Assembly: GCA_045806965.1 (NCBI GenBank)
Contig: JBJMIG010000060.1
Span: 1-64,000, forward strand
DNA: 64,000 nucleotides
Direction: 5' to 3'
Origin: DASYTH01 sp045806965
GTDB taxonomy: Bacteria; Actinomycetota; Actinomycetes; Mycobacteriales; Pseudonocardiaceae
In this document: piece by piece, positions 9,443 through 18,270 of the stretch
Numbering within the stretch: position 1 is the first letter of the stretch
Layout of the letters: every line of letters begins with the position of its first letter
The notes under the pieces: generated by a model
What the model saw: only the letters and a program-made list of their open reading frames with translations
Database searches by the model: none
Told to the model about the DNA's origin: nothing
Position numbers and translations under genes: made by a program

Positions 9443-10764
9443 TGGTCGCGGTCGACGACAAGGCGAGGGCGGCCCGCCAGGGCCGGGACGTCCGCCCCGG
9501 CCGGTTCGGCCGGATCGGCACGGTGCGTTCGGCGCTGACCGCCTGGCTCGGCCGGCCGCTCGCCTCGTTCCACCTGGTCCTCGCCGTGTGTGCGCTGCTG
9601 ACCGTGCTCGGTCTGGTCATGGTGCTCTCCGCGTCCGCGGTGATCTCGCTCAACCGCCCGGGATCGTCGGCCTACACGGTGTTCCGCAAACAGCTGCTCT
9701 ACGTGCTCGCCGGGCTGGTGCTGTTCTGGATCGGGCTGCGCATCCCGCTGCGCCGCATCCGCGCGCTGAGCCCGGTGGGGCTCGGGCTCAGCGTGCTGAT
9801 GCTGATCCTGGTGCTCACGCCGCTCGGGTCGTCGATCAACGGCACCAGGGGCTGGTTCACCTTCGGCCCGATCTCCTTCCAGCCGGTTGAGACGGCCAAG
9901 GTGGCGCTGGCCCTGTGGGGGGCGCACATCCTGGTGGTCAAGCGGGCCGTGCTGCACCAGTACCGGCACCTGCTGGTCCCGGTGGTGCCGGCCGCGCTGG
10001 TCATGTTCGCGCTGGTCATGTTCCAGCCGGACCTCGGCGGCACGGTGACCCTCGGGGTGGTGCTGATCGCGCTGCTCTGGTTCGCCGGAGCGCCGATGCG
10101 CCTGTTCGGCGGGCTCGCGCTCGGCGCCGTGGCCGGCGTGGTGGTGCTGGCGATCGGCACCGACTACCGGCTCTCCCGGGTGCTGTCCTTCCTGCGTCCC
10201 GAGGACGACCCGGGCGGCGCGGCCTACCAGGCGACCCAGGCGGTCTACGCGCTGGCCGACGGCGGCCTGTTCGGCAAGGGGCTCGGCCAGGGCCCGTCGA
10301 AGTGGCAGTACCTGCCCAACGTGGACAACGACTTCATCTTCGCGCTGATCGGCGAGGAGCTCGGGTTCCTCGGCGGCGCCCTGGTGCTCGGCCTGTTCGC
10401 CATGCTCGCGGTCACCGGGATGCGCATCGCCACCCGCAACATCGACCCCTGGATCCGCATGGTGGCGGCCACCCTCACGGTCTGGCTGGTGGCCCAGGCG
10501 GCGATCAACATCGGTTACGTGGTGGGGTTGTTGCCGGTCACCGGCATCACCCTGCCGCTGATCTCCTCCGGCGGCACCTCGGTGGTGATCACCCTGCTGG
10601 TGTTCGGCATCCTGGCCAACTGTGCGCGCCACGAACCGGAAGCGGTGGCCGCACTACGCTCTCAGGGTCCGGGCCGGTTCGGCCGGTTGATGCGGCTGCC
10701 GGCACCCGATCCGTACCAGCCGCCGAAACGAAAACCCCGGCGGCCCCAAGGAGGACGTCGTTGA
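9442..10764 (+). CDS. ftsW: Septal peptidoglycan polymerase FtsW (SEDS family)
   Basis: SEDS-family glycosyltransferase that polymerises lipid II at the septum with FtsI. The 440-residue product has a basic cytoplasmic N-terminus, about ten membrane helices, and typical SEDS stretches such as QPDLGGT, FSLL-like helices, and the C-terminal GITLPLISSGGTSVV. A basic proline-rich tail (PYQPPKRKPRRPQGGRR) follows the last helix and could bind partners such as FtsZ. Overlaps: one base with murD, and its stop codon overlaps the murG TTG start. Confidence 0.96.
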   Translation: MVAVDDKARAARQGRDVRPGRFGRIGTVRSALTAWLGRPLASFHLVLAVCALLTVLGLVMVLSASAVISLNRPGSSAYTVFRKQLLYVLAGLVLFWIGLRIPLRRIRALSPVGLGLSVLMLILVLTPLGSSINGTRGWFTFGPISFQPVETAKVALALWGAHILVVKRAVLHQYRHLLVPVVPAALVMFALVMFQPDLGGTVTLGVVLIALLWFAGAPMRLFGGLALGAVAGVVVLAIGTDYRLSRVLSFLRPEDDPGGAAYQATQAVYALADGGLFGKGLGQGPSKWQYLPNVDNDFIFALIGEELGFLGGALVLGLFAMLAVTGMRIATRNIDPWIRMVAATLTVWLVAQAAINIGYVVGLLPVTGITLPLISSGGTSVVITLLVFGILANCARHEPEAVAALRSQGPGRFGRLMRLPAPDPYQPPKRKPRRPQGGRR

Positions 10765-11864
10765 GTCAACCGAGTCGCCAAGGTCCGTGCATCGTGGTCG
10801 CCGGCGGGGGCACCGCGGGACACATCGAGCCGGCGCTGGCCCTCGCGGACGCGGTGTGCCGGTTGCGGCCGGAGGCCAGGGTGGTGGCGCTGGGTACCGA
10901 GCGGGGGCTTGAGCGGACCATCGTGCCGGCCCGCGGCTACCCGCTCGAGCTGATCCCGCCGGTGCCGATGCCCCGCAAGCCGAACATCGACCTGCTCCGG
11001 CTGCCGCTTCGGGTGCGCACCGCGGTGAAGCTCACCAGGGAGGTGCTCGACCGGGTCGGCGCCGACGTCGTGGTCGGGTTCGGCGGCTACGTGGCGCTGC
11101 CCGCCTACCTCGCCGCCCGCGGCCGGCTGCCGATCGTGGTGCACGACTCCAACGCCAAGGTCGGGCTGGCCAACAAGATCGGCGCCCGGTTCGCCGACCG
11201 GGTGGCCGTCGCGGTGCCCGACTCGGGGCTGCCCAAGGCCATCGTGATCGGCATTCCGCTGCGCTCGTCGATCCTCGAGCTTGACCGGGTGGCGCTGCGG
11301 GACCAGGCCCGGGAGCACTTCGGCCTGGATGCGAAGGCCCCGACGCTGCTGGTGTTCGGCGGCTCGCAGGGCGCCCGGTCGATCAACTCGGCGGTGTCCG
11401 CCTCGGCCCGCGTGCTCGCCGACGCCGGGATCGGCGTGCTCCACGCCCACGGGCCGAAGCACACCCTGGCGGTACAGGAGGTGCCCGGCGCGCCGAGCTA
11501 CGTCGCGGTGCCCTACCTGGAGCGGATGGATCTGGCCTACGCCGCCGCGGACGCGGTGCTCTGCCGGTGCGGCGCGATGACCGTGGCCGAGGTGTCCGCC
11601 GTCGGCCTGCCCTCGGTGTTCGTGCCGCTGCCGCACGGCAACGGCGAGCAGGCGCTCAACGCCAAGCCGGTGGTGGACGCCGGCGGCGCGATCCTGGTGC
11701 CGGACGAGGAACTCGGCCCGCACACCATCACCGACACGGTGCTGCCACTGCTCACCGACCCGGACCGGCTGGCCGCCATGGCCGCCGCCGCGCGCGGCAC
11801 CGGGCACCGTGAGGCGGCCGACGTGCTGGCCCGGATGGTGCTCGAGGTCGTGGATGGACGCTGA
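10761..11864 (+). CDS. murG: Lipid II synthase MurG (GlcNAc transferase)
   Basis: GT28 glycosyltransferase that adds GlcNAc to lipid I on the inner membrane face, yielding lipid II. The N-terminal donor/acceptor loop VAGGGTAGHIEPALALA and the C-terminal UDP-sugar region (RCGAMTVAEVSAVGLPSVFVPLPH...EQALNA) are both clear. I chose the TTG at 10761 because a strong GGAGG sits 6 bases upstream, inside the ftsW 3' end. The product is 367 residues. It overlaps murC by 11 bases. Confidence 0.95.
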   Translation: MSQPSRQGPCIVVAGGGTAGHIEPALALADAVCRLRPEARVVALGTERGLERTIVPARGYPLELIPPVPMPRKPNIDLLRLPLRVRTAVKLTREVLDRVGADVVVGFGGYVALPAYLAARGRLPIVVHDSNAKVGLANKIGARFADRVAVAVPDSGLPKAIVIGIPLRSSILELDRVALRDQAREHFGLDAKAPTLLVFGGSQGARSINSAVSASARVLADAGIGVLHAHGPKHTLAVQEVPGAPSYVAVPYLERMDLAYAAADAVLCRCGAMTVAEVSAVGLPSVFVPLPHGNGEQALNAKPVVDAGGAILVPDEELGPHTITDTVLPLLTDPDRLAAMAAAARGTGHREAADVLARMVLEVVDGR

Positions 11865-13245
11865 CCGGCTCGAGCGAACCCACCTGGTCGGCATCGGCGG
11901 TGCCGGGATGAGCGGCATCGCCCGCATCCTGCTGGCCAGGGGCCTGGCGGTGTCCGGATCGGACGCCAAGTGGTCCCGCGCCGTGGACGCGCTTCGGATG
12001 CAGGGCGCCCTGGTCGAGGTCGGGCAGGCGGCGGCCAACCTCGACCTGCTGGCCGGTGGGCCGACCACGGTGGTGGTGTCCACCGCGATCAAGGACACCA
12101 ACCCCGAGCTGGTCGAGGCGCGCCGCCGGGGGCTGACCGTGTTGCACCGGGCCGAGGCGCTGGCCGCGCTGATGACCGGACACCAGGTGGCGTGCATCGC
12201 CGGCACCCACGGAAAGACGTCCACCACCTCGATGCTCACCGTGGCGTTGCAGCACTGCCGGCTCGATCCGTCCTTCGCGATCGGCGGCGAGCTGAACGAT
12301 TCCGGTGCCAACGCCCACCACGGCACCGGCGGCGTCTTCGTCGCCGAGGCGGACGAGAGCGACGGATCGTTTCTTTCCTTCGCGCCCTGGGTCGCGGTGG
12401 TGACCAACGTCGAGGCGGACCACCTGGACCACCACGGCACGGTGGACGCCTACGTCGCGGTGTTCGACCTGTTCGTCAAGCGGATCGAGCCTGGCGGGCT
12501 GCTGATCGCCTGCGCGGATGACCCTGGCGCGGCGGCGCTCGCCGACCGGGCGGAGGCCGCCGGGGTCCGGGTGCGCCGCTACGGCCGGTCCACTTCGGAC
12601 GTTCGGCTGTCCGGTCACCAGCCGGAAGGCACCGGCGGCGTGGCGCGGATCTCGGTGGACGGCAAGGAGGTTCACCTGCGGGTTGCGGTTCCGGGGGAGC
12701 ACATGGCGTTGAACGCGACCGCGGCGCTACTCGCCGGTCTTGAGCTCGGGGCGCCGCTTTCCGGTCTGCTGGACGGGATCGCCGCTTTCGGCGGCGTGCG
12801 TCGCCGGTTCGAGCTCAAGGGCCGGGCGGGCGGGGTCCGGGTGTACGACGACTACGCGCACCACCCGTCCGAGGTGGCCACCCAACTGCGCGCGGTGCGC
12901 CAGGTGCTGGACGGCGGCCGACTGTTGGTGATCTTCCAACCGCACCTGTACTCCCGCACCCGGCTGTTCGCGCCGGAGTTCGCCGAAGCGTTGGCGCTGG
13001 CCGACGAGGTGGTGGTGCTCGACGTGTTCGGCGCACGGGAGGAGCCGGAGCCGGGGGTGAGCGGTGCGCTGATCGCCGGTGCGGTGCCGCTCGCGGCCGG
13101 CCGGGTGCACTACGAGCCGTCGTTCGACAAGGTGCCGGCACTTGTCGCCGGGCTCGCCGAGGCCGGCGATCTGGTGCTCACCATGGGCGCGGGCGACGTG
13201 ACCATGCTCGGGCCGGAGTTGCTCGCCGCCCTGGACCGGCGATGA
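11854..13245 (+). CDS. murC: UDP-MurNAc--L-alanine ligase MurC
   Basis: First amino-acid ligase of the Mur pathway. The product (463 residues) opens with the UDP-binding loop HLVGIGGAGMSGIARILLARG, carries the ATP loop IAGTHGKTSTTSM and the C-terminal DDYAHHPSEV and IFQPHLYSRT motifs. The ATG at 11854 lies inside the murG 3' end, and the stop overlaps the ftsQ ATG (ATGA), so both borders suggest coupled translation. Confidence 0.96.
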   Translation: MDADRLERTHLVGIGGAGMSGIARILLARGLAVSGSDAKWSRAVDALRMQGALVEVGQAAANLDLLAGGPTTVVVSTAIKDTNPELVEARRRGLTVLHRAEALAALMTGHQVACIAGTHGKTSTTSMLTVALQHCRLDPSFAIGGELNDSGANAHHGTGGVFVAEADESDGSFLSFAPWVAVVTNVEADHLDHHGTVDAYVAVFDLFVKRIEPGGLLIACADDPGAAALADRAEAAGVRVRRYGRSTSDVRLSGHQPEGTGGVARISVDGKEVHLRVAVPGEHMALNATAALLAGLELGAPLSGLLDGIAAFGGVRRRFELKGRAGGVRVYDDYAHHPSEVATQLRAVRQVLDGGRLLVIFQPHLYSRTRLFAPEFAEALALADEVVVLDVFGAREEPEPGVSGALIAGAVPLAAGRVHYEPSFDKVPALVAGLAEAGDLVLTMGAGDVTMLGPELLAALDRR

Positions 13246-14012
13246 CCAGCACCGTCCGGGGTCGCCCGGGCCGGCCCCGGCCACGGGGGGAGCAGCCGGG
13301 GGACATCGAGCCGGCCGACCCCGGACCCGACGAGCGGCTGGACCGGCGCGGGCACCCGAGGCGCCCGCTGGTGGTGCTCGCCATGGTGCTCACCGTGCTC
13401 GGCGTCGGTTACCTGGTGTTGTTCAGCTCGATGTTCGGTGCCAACGAGATCGAGGTGACCGGGGTCCGGACGATCCCGGCGGACACGGTGCGGGCCGCCG
13501 CGGCGATCGAGCCGGGCACTCCGCTGGTCCGGCTGGACACGGACGACGTGCGGGTCCGGGTGGCGAAGCTGCCGAAGGTGTACCGGGTCACCGTCTCCCG
13601 CTCATTGCCGGGCACGGTGGTCATCGACGTGGTCGAGCGCACCCCGGTCGCGGTGATGCCGGCCCCGGACGGCGTACACCTGGTGGACGGCACCGGGTTG
13701 GATTTCGAGGTGGTCGCGCGGGCACCGGCCGGGCTGCCCAAGCTGACCGTGGCCGGCGTCGGCCCGGACGACCCGGCCACGAGGGCGGCGGTGACCGTGC
13801 TCGCCGCGGTGCCCGCCCAACTCCGCGCCGCGGTGGTCGAGGTGACCGCGAAGACGCCTGGCGATGTGCAGCTCGCACTCGCCGACGGACGGCTGGTGAA
13901 GTGGGGCGGCGTGGACGCCTCGGCCCGCAAGGGCGCGGTGCTCGCCCCGCTGCTCACTCGGCGCGGCAAGATCTACGACGTGGCCACCCCGGACTTCCCA
14001 ACGGTCTCCTGA
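13242..14012 (+). CDS. ftsQ: Cell division protein FtsQ
   Basis: Bitopic divisome scaffold that recruits FtsL/FtsB. Of 256 residues, the first ~42 are basic and Pro/Gly-rich, one transmembrane helix spans about 43-62 (PLVVLAMVLTVLGVGYLVLF), and a POTRA domain starts near residue 67 (ANEIEVTGVRTIPADTVRAAAAIEPGTPL), followed by the FtsQ beta domain. This is the last gene of the murE-ftsQ run. A 313-base gap with its own promoter features follows before ftsZ. Confidence 0.95.
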   Translation: MTSTVRGRPGRPRPRGEQPGDIEPADPGPDERLDRRGHPRRPLVVLAMVLTVLGVGYLVLFSSMFGANEIEVTGVRTIPADTVRAAAAIEPGTPLVRLDTDDVRVRVAKLPKVYRVTVSRSLPGTVVIDVVERTPVAVMPAPDGVHLVDGTGLDFEVVARAPAGLPKLTVAGVGPDDPATRAAVTVLAAVPAQLRAAVVEVTAKTPGDVQLALADGRLVKWGGVDASARKGAVLAPLLTRRGKIYDVATPDFPTVS

Positions 14013-14061
14013 CCGTGCGAGTCGGCTGAAGGCGAACGAGTTTACGAGCGAGCGCAGCAGG

Positions 14062-14117
14062 TACAGCGCAATGTCACCTTGCGCGTCTAGAACCCCATGA
14101 AGGTGACCTTCCGCTGA
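14062..14117. repeat. Dispersed AATGTCACCTT repeat, inverted pair
   Basis: One copy on the + strand (CAGCGCAATGTCACCTTGCGC region, 14062-14084) faces a diverged copy on the - strand (14095-14117; its reverse complement contains CAGCGGAAGGTCACCTT). Related copies lie at 51372-51429 and 61315-61341. The pair could form a hairpin in RNA just after ftsQ. Confidence 0.7.
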
Positions 14118-14236
14118 ACCCCAACGAGCCGTGATCCGGAGCCGTGCGAGTGAGCGCAGAACAGTTGTCCCGCGCACGGCGTGGCGGCTGGATCGGATCA
14201 ACCGTCGTGCATACCGTCCTGCACAGGTGCCGTGGG

Positions 14237-14269
14237 TTGACATAACGCTGAACCTCTTGTAGAGGTTCA
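14237..14269 (+). promoter_or_regulatory. Probable ftsZ promoter with 9-bp inverted repeat
   Basis: A consensus -35 box TTGACA is at 14237-14242. Seventeen bases on, TAGAGG (14260-14265) is a weak -10 candidate. A perfect inverted repeat, TGAACCTCT-TGT-AGAGGTTCA (14249-14269), occupies the space between the boxes and overlaps the candidate -10. Such placement suits an operator for a repressor or activator of ftsZ. Position and boxes are seen; function is inferred. Confidence 0.6.
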
Positions 14270-14325
14270 GGGTTTGCGCCCTTGGCCGGGAGTACGCAAG
14301 GCCTCGATCAGGAAGGCGAAGGGCG

Positions 14326-15597
14326 ATGACACCCCCGCACAACTATCTGGCGGTGATCAAGGTCGTCGGCATCGGCGGCGGTGGGGTCAACGCCGTCAAC
14401 CGCATGATCGAGGTCGGCCTCAAGGGTGTCGAGTTCATCGCGGTGAACACCGACGCACAGGCGCTGCTGATGTCCGACGCCGACGTCAAGCTGGACATCG
14501 GCCGGGAGTTGACCAGGGGTCTCGGCGCGGGCGCCAACCCCGACGTGGGCAACAGGGCGGCCGAGGATCACCGCGAGGAGATCGAAGAGGTCATCAAGGG
14601 CGCGGACATGGTGTTCGTGACCGCGGGCGAGGGTGGCGGCACCGGCACCGGCGGTGCGCCGGTGGTCGCCTCGATCGCCCGCAAGCTCGGCGCGCTGACC
14701 ATCGGCGTGGTCACCCGGCCGTTCTCGTTCGAGGGCAAGCGCCGGGCCAAGCAGGCCGACGACGGCATCACCGCCCTGCGCAACGAGTGCGACACGCTGA
14801 TCGTCATCCCGAACGACCGGCTGCTCCAACTCGGGGACATCGGCGTGTCGCTGATGGACGCGTTCCGCTCGGCCGACGAGGTGCTGCTCTCCGGCGTCCA
14901 GGGCATCACCGACCTGATCACCACGCCCGGGCTGATCAACCTGGACTTCGCCGACGTCAAGAGCGTGATGTCCGGGGCGGGCAGCGCGCTGATGGGCATC
15001 GGCTCGGCGCGCGGCGAGGGCCGGGCCGTGCAGGCCGCCCAGAAGGCGATCAACTCCCCGCTGCTCGAGGCGTCCATGGATGGTGCGCACGGCGTGCTGC
15101 TGGCCGTCGCCGGCGGTTCCGACCTCGGTCTGTTCGAGATCAACGAGGCGGCTTCGCTGGTCCAGGAGTCCGCGCATCCCGACGCCAACATCATCTTCGG
15201 CACGGTGATCGACGACTCGCTCGGTGACGAGGTCCGGGTCACCGTGATAGCGGCCGGCTTCGACAGCGGCACGCCGACTCACAAGAAGCTCGACCCGATG
15301 GTGGTCGGCGCCCGCGGCTCGCTCGCCGCAGGTGCCGCCGGCCAGGTCCAGCGCGCGGCCGGGGCACAACCAGCCGCGCCGCCACAGCCACCCGCGCCGC
15401 AGCCGCCGGCCCCGCCGGTCAGCCAGCCCGTCCCGCCGCAGCCGTCCTACTCGAACAGCAACCCGATGGGGTCGCCCTCCGGCAACGGGGTGCCCGGGCA
15501 GCGCAACAGCACGCCGGGCGGTCTGCCGAACCGGGCCATGCCGGTCGTCGACGATCCCGACGACGAGGTGGACGTGCCCCCGTTCATGCGCCGGTAA
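14326..15597 (+). CDS. ftsZ: Cell division GTPase FtsZ
   Basis: Tubulin homologue that assembles the Z ring. The 423-residue protein has the GTP-binding GGGTGTG signature at residues 103-109 (EGGGTGTGGAPVV) and the T7-loop region NLDFADVKSVM. The flexible linker is rich in Pro, Ala and Gln (APPQPPAPQPPAPPVSQP). The C-terminal peptide DDEVDVPPFMRR is the docking site for SepF and other partners in actinobacteria. Purine-rich sequence upstream of the ATG serves as ribosome binding site. The gene probably has its own promoter in the preceding gap. Confidence 0.98.
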   Translation: MTPPHNYLAVIKVVGIGGGGVNAVNRMIEVGLKGVEFIAVNTDAQALLMSDADVKLDIGRELTRGLGAGANPDVGNRAAEDHREEIEEVIKGADMVFVTAGEGGGTGTGGAPVVASIARKLGALTIGVVTRPFSFEGKRRAKQADDGITALRNECDTLIVIPNDRLLQLGDIGVSLMDAFRSADEVLLSGVQGITDLITTPGLINLDFADVKSVMSGAGSALMGIGSARGEGRAVQAAQKAINSPLLEASMDGAHGVLLAVAGGSDLGLFEINEAASLVQESAHPDANIIFGTVIDDSLGDEVRVTVIAAGFDSGTPTHKKLDPMVVGARGSLAAGAAGQVQRAAGAQPAAPPQPPAPQPPAPPVSQPVPPQPSYSNSNPMGSPSGNGVPGQRNSTPGGLPNRAMPVVDDPDDEVDVPPFMRR

Positions 15598-15689
15598 GCC
15601 GCGAGTTCGGCAGTCGGGTCCCGGCTCGGTGAGCGGTAACCTCACCGACCGTCGGCAGGTGTCGCACCAGAAATACTTGCGGGGTCAGC

Positions 15690-16394
15690 TTGCGCGTTCG
15701 AAGAGTGGTCACCACCCGGGCGGGTGGCGTGTCCGCACCGCCGTACGACTCGTTCAACCTCGGTGCCGGCAGCGGTGACGATCCGGACGCCGTCGCCGCC
15801 AACCGCGCCCGCCTCGCCGGCGAACTCGGTCTCGCACCCGACCACCTGGTCTGGATGGAGCAGGTGCACGGGCGCAACGCCGTCGTGGTCGACGGGCCGC
15901 GTTCGGCGCCGGTCGAGGTGACCGACGCTCTGGTCACCGCCGTGCCCGGGCTTGCCGTGGTGGCGCTGGTGGCCGACTGCGTGCCGGTGTTGCTCGGCGA
16001 CCCGGTGGCCGGCGTGGTCGGCGCCGTGCACGCCGGCCGGGTCGGCGCCCGGGTCGGGGTGGTCCCGGCCGCACTCGAGGCGATGCGCGACGCCGGCGCC
16101 GACGTCGCGCGTGTCGAGGTGTTGCTCGGCCCGTCGGTCTGCGGCGAGTGCTACGAGGTGCCGGCGGCGATGCGCGACGACGTCGAGGCTCACCTGCCGG
16201 GCAGTGCCAGCCGGACCCGGGGCGGCACGCCGGGACTGGACCTGCGTGCCGGGCTCTGGCGTCAACTCGCCGACCTCGGCGTCGCCCGGATCGGGGTCGA
16301 TCCGCGGTGCACGGTCGAGGACCGGACCTTGTTCAGTTACCGCAGAGACGGGACCACTGGGCGATTGGCCGCAGTGACCTGGGTCGAGCCGTGA
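15690..16394 (+). CDS. pgeF: Laccase-domain protein PgeF (YfiH family)
   Basis: Family of copper/zinc-dependent purine nucleoside or peptidoglycan-editing enzymes; in Escherichia coli it removes wrongly incorporated L-Ser-containing precursors. The metal-ligand motifs are visible as QVHG, VADCVPV and VHAG, and the segment GPSVCGECYEV is typical. The 234-residue frame begins with TTG at 15690; GTG at 15705 is an alternative. It ends in a GTGA overlap with yggS. Its place directly after ftsZ is conserved in actinobacteria and fits a cell-wall role. Confidence 0.88.
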   Translation: MRVRRVVTTRAGGVSAPPYDSFNLGAGSGDDPDAVAANRARLAGELGLAPDHLVWMEQVHGRNAVVVDGPRSAPVEVTDALVTAVPGLAVVALVADCVPVLLGDPVAGVVGAVHAGRVGARVGVVPAALEAMRDAGADVARVEVLLGPSVCGECYEVPAAMRDDVEAHLPGSASRTRGGTPGLDLRAGLWRQLADLGVARIGVDPRCTVEDRTLFSYRRDGTTGRLAAVTWVEP

Positions 16395-17128
16395 ACGGTG
16401 TGCACGAGCGGCTCGCCGCACTGAGGACCGCGTTGGCCGATGTGCGGGCTCGCATCGCGGCGGCGGCCCTGGCCGCCGGGCGAGATCCGGTGGAGGTCCG
16501 CTTGCTGGCCGTCACCAAGACCCGGCCGGCCCTCGACGCGGCGCTGCTCACCGATCTCGGCGTGGTCGACCTGGCCGAGAACCGTGAGCAGGAGGGGGCC
16601 GCCAAGGCCGCCGAGGTGCGGGCGCTGCGACCGGACGCCCAGGTCAGCTGGCATCTGGTCGGCCGGCTCCAGCGGAACAAGGCTCGGGCCGCGGTGCGCT
16701 GGGCGGCCGAGGTGCAGTCGGTGGACTCGGTCCGCCTGGCCGAGGCGCTGGCCCGCGGCGTGGCCGCCGCCCGGGCGGCCGGGGAGCGGACGGCGCCGTT
16801 GGACGTACTGGTCCAGGCGAGCCTGGACGGGGACCCGAACCGCGGCGGTTGCCCGCTCGACAGCCTGCCCGAACTGGCCGACGAGGTAGCACGATCGGGT
16901 GATTTGCGGCTTCGCGGGATCATGGCGATCGGGCCCCTCGCCATGGACCCGGACGCGGCCTTCGACCGGCTGGCCGCGGCGGCGGACCGACTGCGCCGCG
17001 ACCATCCAGAGGCCACCGAGATCTCCGCCGGGATGACCGATGACCTGGAGTCGGCCGTCGCGCACGGGTCGACCTGCGTGCGTGTCGGAACCGCGCTGCT
17101 CGGTGCCCGCGGGCTAGCCTCGCCTTGA
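16391..17128 (+). CDS. yggS: YggS-family pyridoxal phosphate homeostasis protein
   Basis: A 245-residue single-domain alanine-racemase-fold protein that binds pyridoxal phosphate and buffers its supply; no catalysis is established for the family. The cofactor lysine is K43 in LLAVTKTRP, and the motifs DLAENREQE, SWHLVGRLQRNKAR and SAGMTDDLESAVAHGSTCVRVGTALLG are characteristic. The GTG start overlaps the pgeF stop by four bases; GTG at 16400 is a second option. The gene belongs to the conserved ftsZ-pgeF-yggS-sepF-yggT-divIVA block. Confidence 0.93.
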   Translation: MNGVHERLAALRTALADVRARIAAAALAAGRDPVEVRLLAVTKTRPALDAALLTDLGVVDLAENREQEGAAKAAEVRALRPDAQVSWHLVGRLQRNKARAAVRWAAEVQSVDSVRLAEALARGVAAARAAGERTAPLDVLVQASLDGDPNRGGCPLDSLPELADEVARSGDLRLRGIMAIGPLAMDPDAAFDRLAAAADRLRRDHPEATEISAGMTDDLESAVAHGSTCVRVGTALLGARGLASP

Positions 17129-17173
17129 CAGGGTTCGTGGGGAAGGTCCAACGGGGAGTTGCGAGGCAGGTCG

Positions 17174-17920
17174 ATGGGCACGCTGCAGAAGCTGAAGGCC
17201 TACTTCGGCATGGTCCCGGCTGAGGACTTCGACGAGTACGACGCCGAGGACTACGGCGACTATGCCGATCATGGCCGGGACGGCCGCGGCTACTCCCACC
17301 GCCCGAGCTACCTGGACGAGAAGGCCTACGGCAACGCCTACGAAAACAACTACAAGAACACGTACGACGCCGACTACGAACCCTATCCCGCACCCGCCCG
17401 GCGGCGCCTGTTCGGTGCCGGGCGCCCGGGGTACCGCGAGGACGAGGCAGGTGCTGCTGGCACCGAGCGTCGGGACCGGGAAGTGGACTACCCGCCGGCG
17501 ACTCGGCCCAGGTCACGTCCGGTCTGGGCGAGCGAGGCGCCGCCCGTCTCCGTACACGGTGCGCTTGCCGTCGAGACCAGGAGGGAGCCGGTGAGCAGGA
17601 TGTCCGCCGAGCCCGTCACGCCGAGCCCGAGCAGCTATCCGCTCGGCCGAATCGTCACCTTGCACCCGAAGAGCTACAACGAGGCCCGGGCCATCGGTGA
17701 GCACTACCGCGAGGGTACGCCAGTGATCATGAACCTGACCGAGATGGACGAAGCGGGCGCCAAGCGGTTGGTTGACTTCGCTGCGGGGTTGGCGTTTGCT
17801 CTGCGTGGTTCGATCGACAAGGTCACCAACAGGGTGTTCTTGATCTCACCGCCGGATGTCGACCCATCAGCGGAGGACAAGCGGCGGATTGCGGAGGGCG
17901 GGTTGCTCGCCCGAAGCTGA
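17174..17920 (+). CDS. sepF: Cell division protein SepF
   Basis: Membrane anchor of the Z ring in actinobacteria. I chose the ATG at 17174 because it starts the conserved amphipathic membrane-targeting helix MGTLQKLKAYFGMVP; a more upstream GTG at 17159 would add five residues. An acidic, Tyr/Asp/Asn-rich linker follows (about 17-130), then the SepF dimer domain (about 133-232; RIVTLHPKSYNEARAIGEHYREGTPV). At 248 residues the linker accounts for the greater length compared with Bacillus SepF. It should bind the C-terminal peptide of FtsZ. Confidence 0.95.
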   Translation: MGTLQKLKAYFGMVPAEDFDEYDAEDYGDYADHGRDGRGYSHRPSYLDEKAYGNAYENNYKNTYDADYEPYPAPARRRLFGAGRPGYREDEAGAAGTERRDREVDYPPATRPRSRPVWASEAPPVSVHGALAVETRREPVSRMSAEPVTPSPSSYPLGRIVTLHPKSYNEARAIGEHYREGTPVIMNLTEMDEAGAKRLVDFAAGLAFALRGSIDKVTNRVFLISPPDVDPSAEDKRRIAEGGLLARS

Positions 17921-17939
17921 GTGATGGCAGAGTTGACGT

Positions 17940-18224
17940 GTGGAACCGGTGCGGCTTGCTTTGTACTGGGTGTTGTTCGCGTTCTGGCTGTTGCTGACAG
18001 CACGCGTGGTGGTGGAGCTCGTTCGCGCGTTCGCGAGGGAGTGGCGCCCGGCGGGTGGTGTTGCGGTAGCGCTTGAGAGCATCTACACAGTGACTGATCC
18101 TCCTGTCCGATTGATCCGTCGGGTCATCCCGATGGTGCGGATCGGAGGCGTAGGGCTGGACCTATCGATTATGGTGCTGCTGCTGGTCGTGTTCATCGCG
18201 ATGCGACTGGCGTACCCCGGGTGA
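17940..18224 (+). CDS. yggT: YggT-family membrane protein
   Basis: A 94-residue protein with two membrane helices (about 5-27 and 69-90) joined by a loop with the family motif VTDPPVRLIRRVIPMVRIGGVGLDLS. It is regularly found between sepF and divIVA in actinobacteria. The biochemical role is not settled; membrane organisation and osmotic tolerance have been proposed for relatives. The GTG start lies 19 bases after sepF. Confidence 0.88.
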   Translation: MEPVRLALYWVLFAFWLLLTARVVVELVRAFAREWRPAGGVAVALESIYTVTDPPVRLIRRVIPMVRIGGVGLDLSIMVLLLVVFIAMRLAYPG

Positions 18225-18270
18225 CGGGGCCTCGGGTGACCAGCAGCCACGGAGTGCGTGAGGTGATCTG

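Larger units (their letters stand above)
14013..14325 (+). other. ftsQ-ftsZ intergenic region
   Basis: The only long gap in the dcw block. From left to right it holds an inverted pair of the dispersed AATGTCACCTT repeat (14062-14117), a stretch with no recognisable feature, then a TTGACA box and a 21-bp inverted repeat (14237-14269), and finally a purine-rich ribosome binding region (GAAGG...AAGGG) before the ftsZ ATG. I see no small gene in it. Confidence 0.7.
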
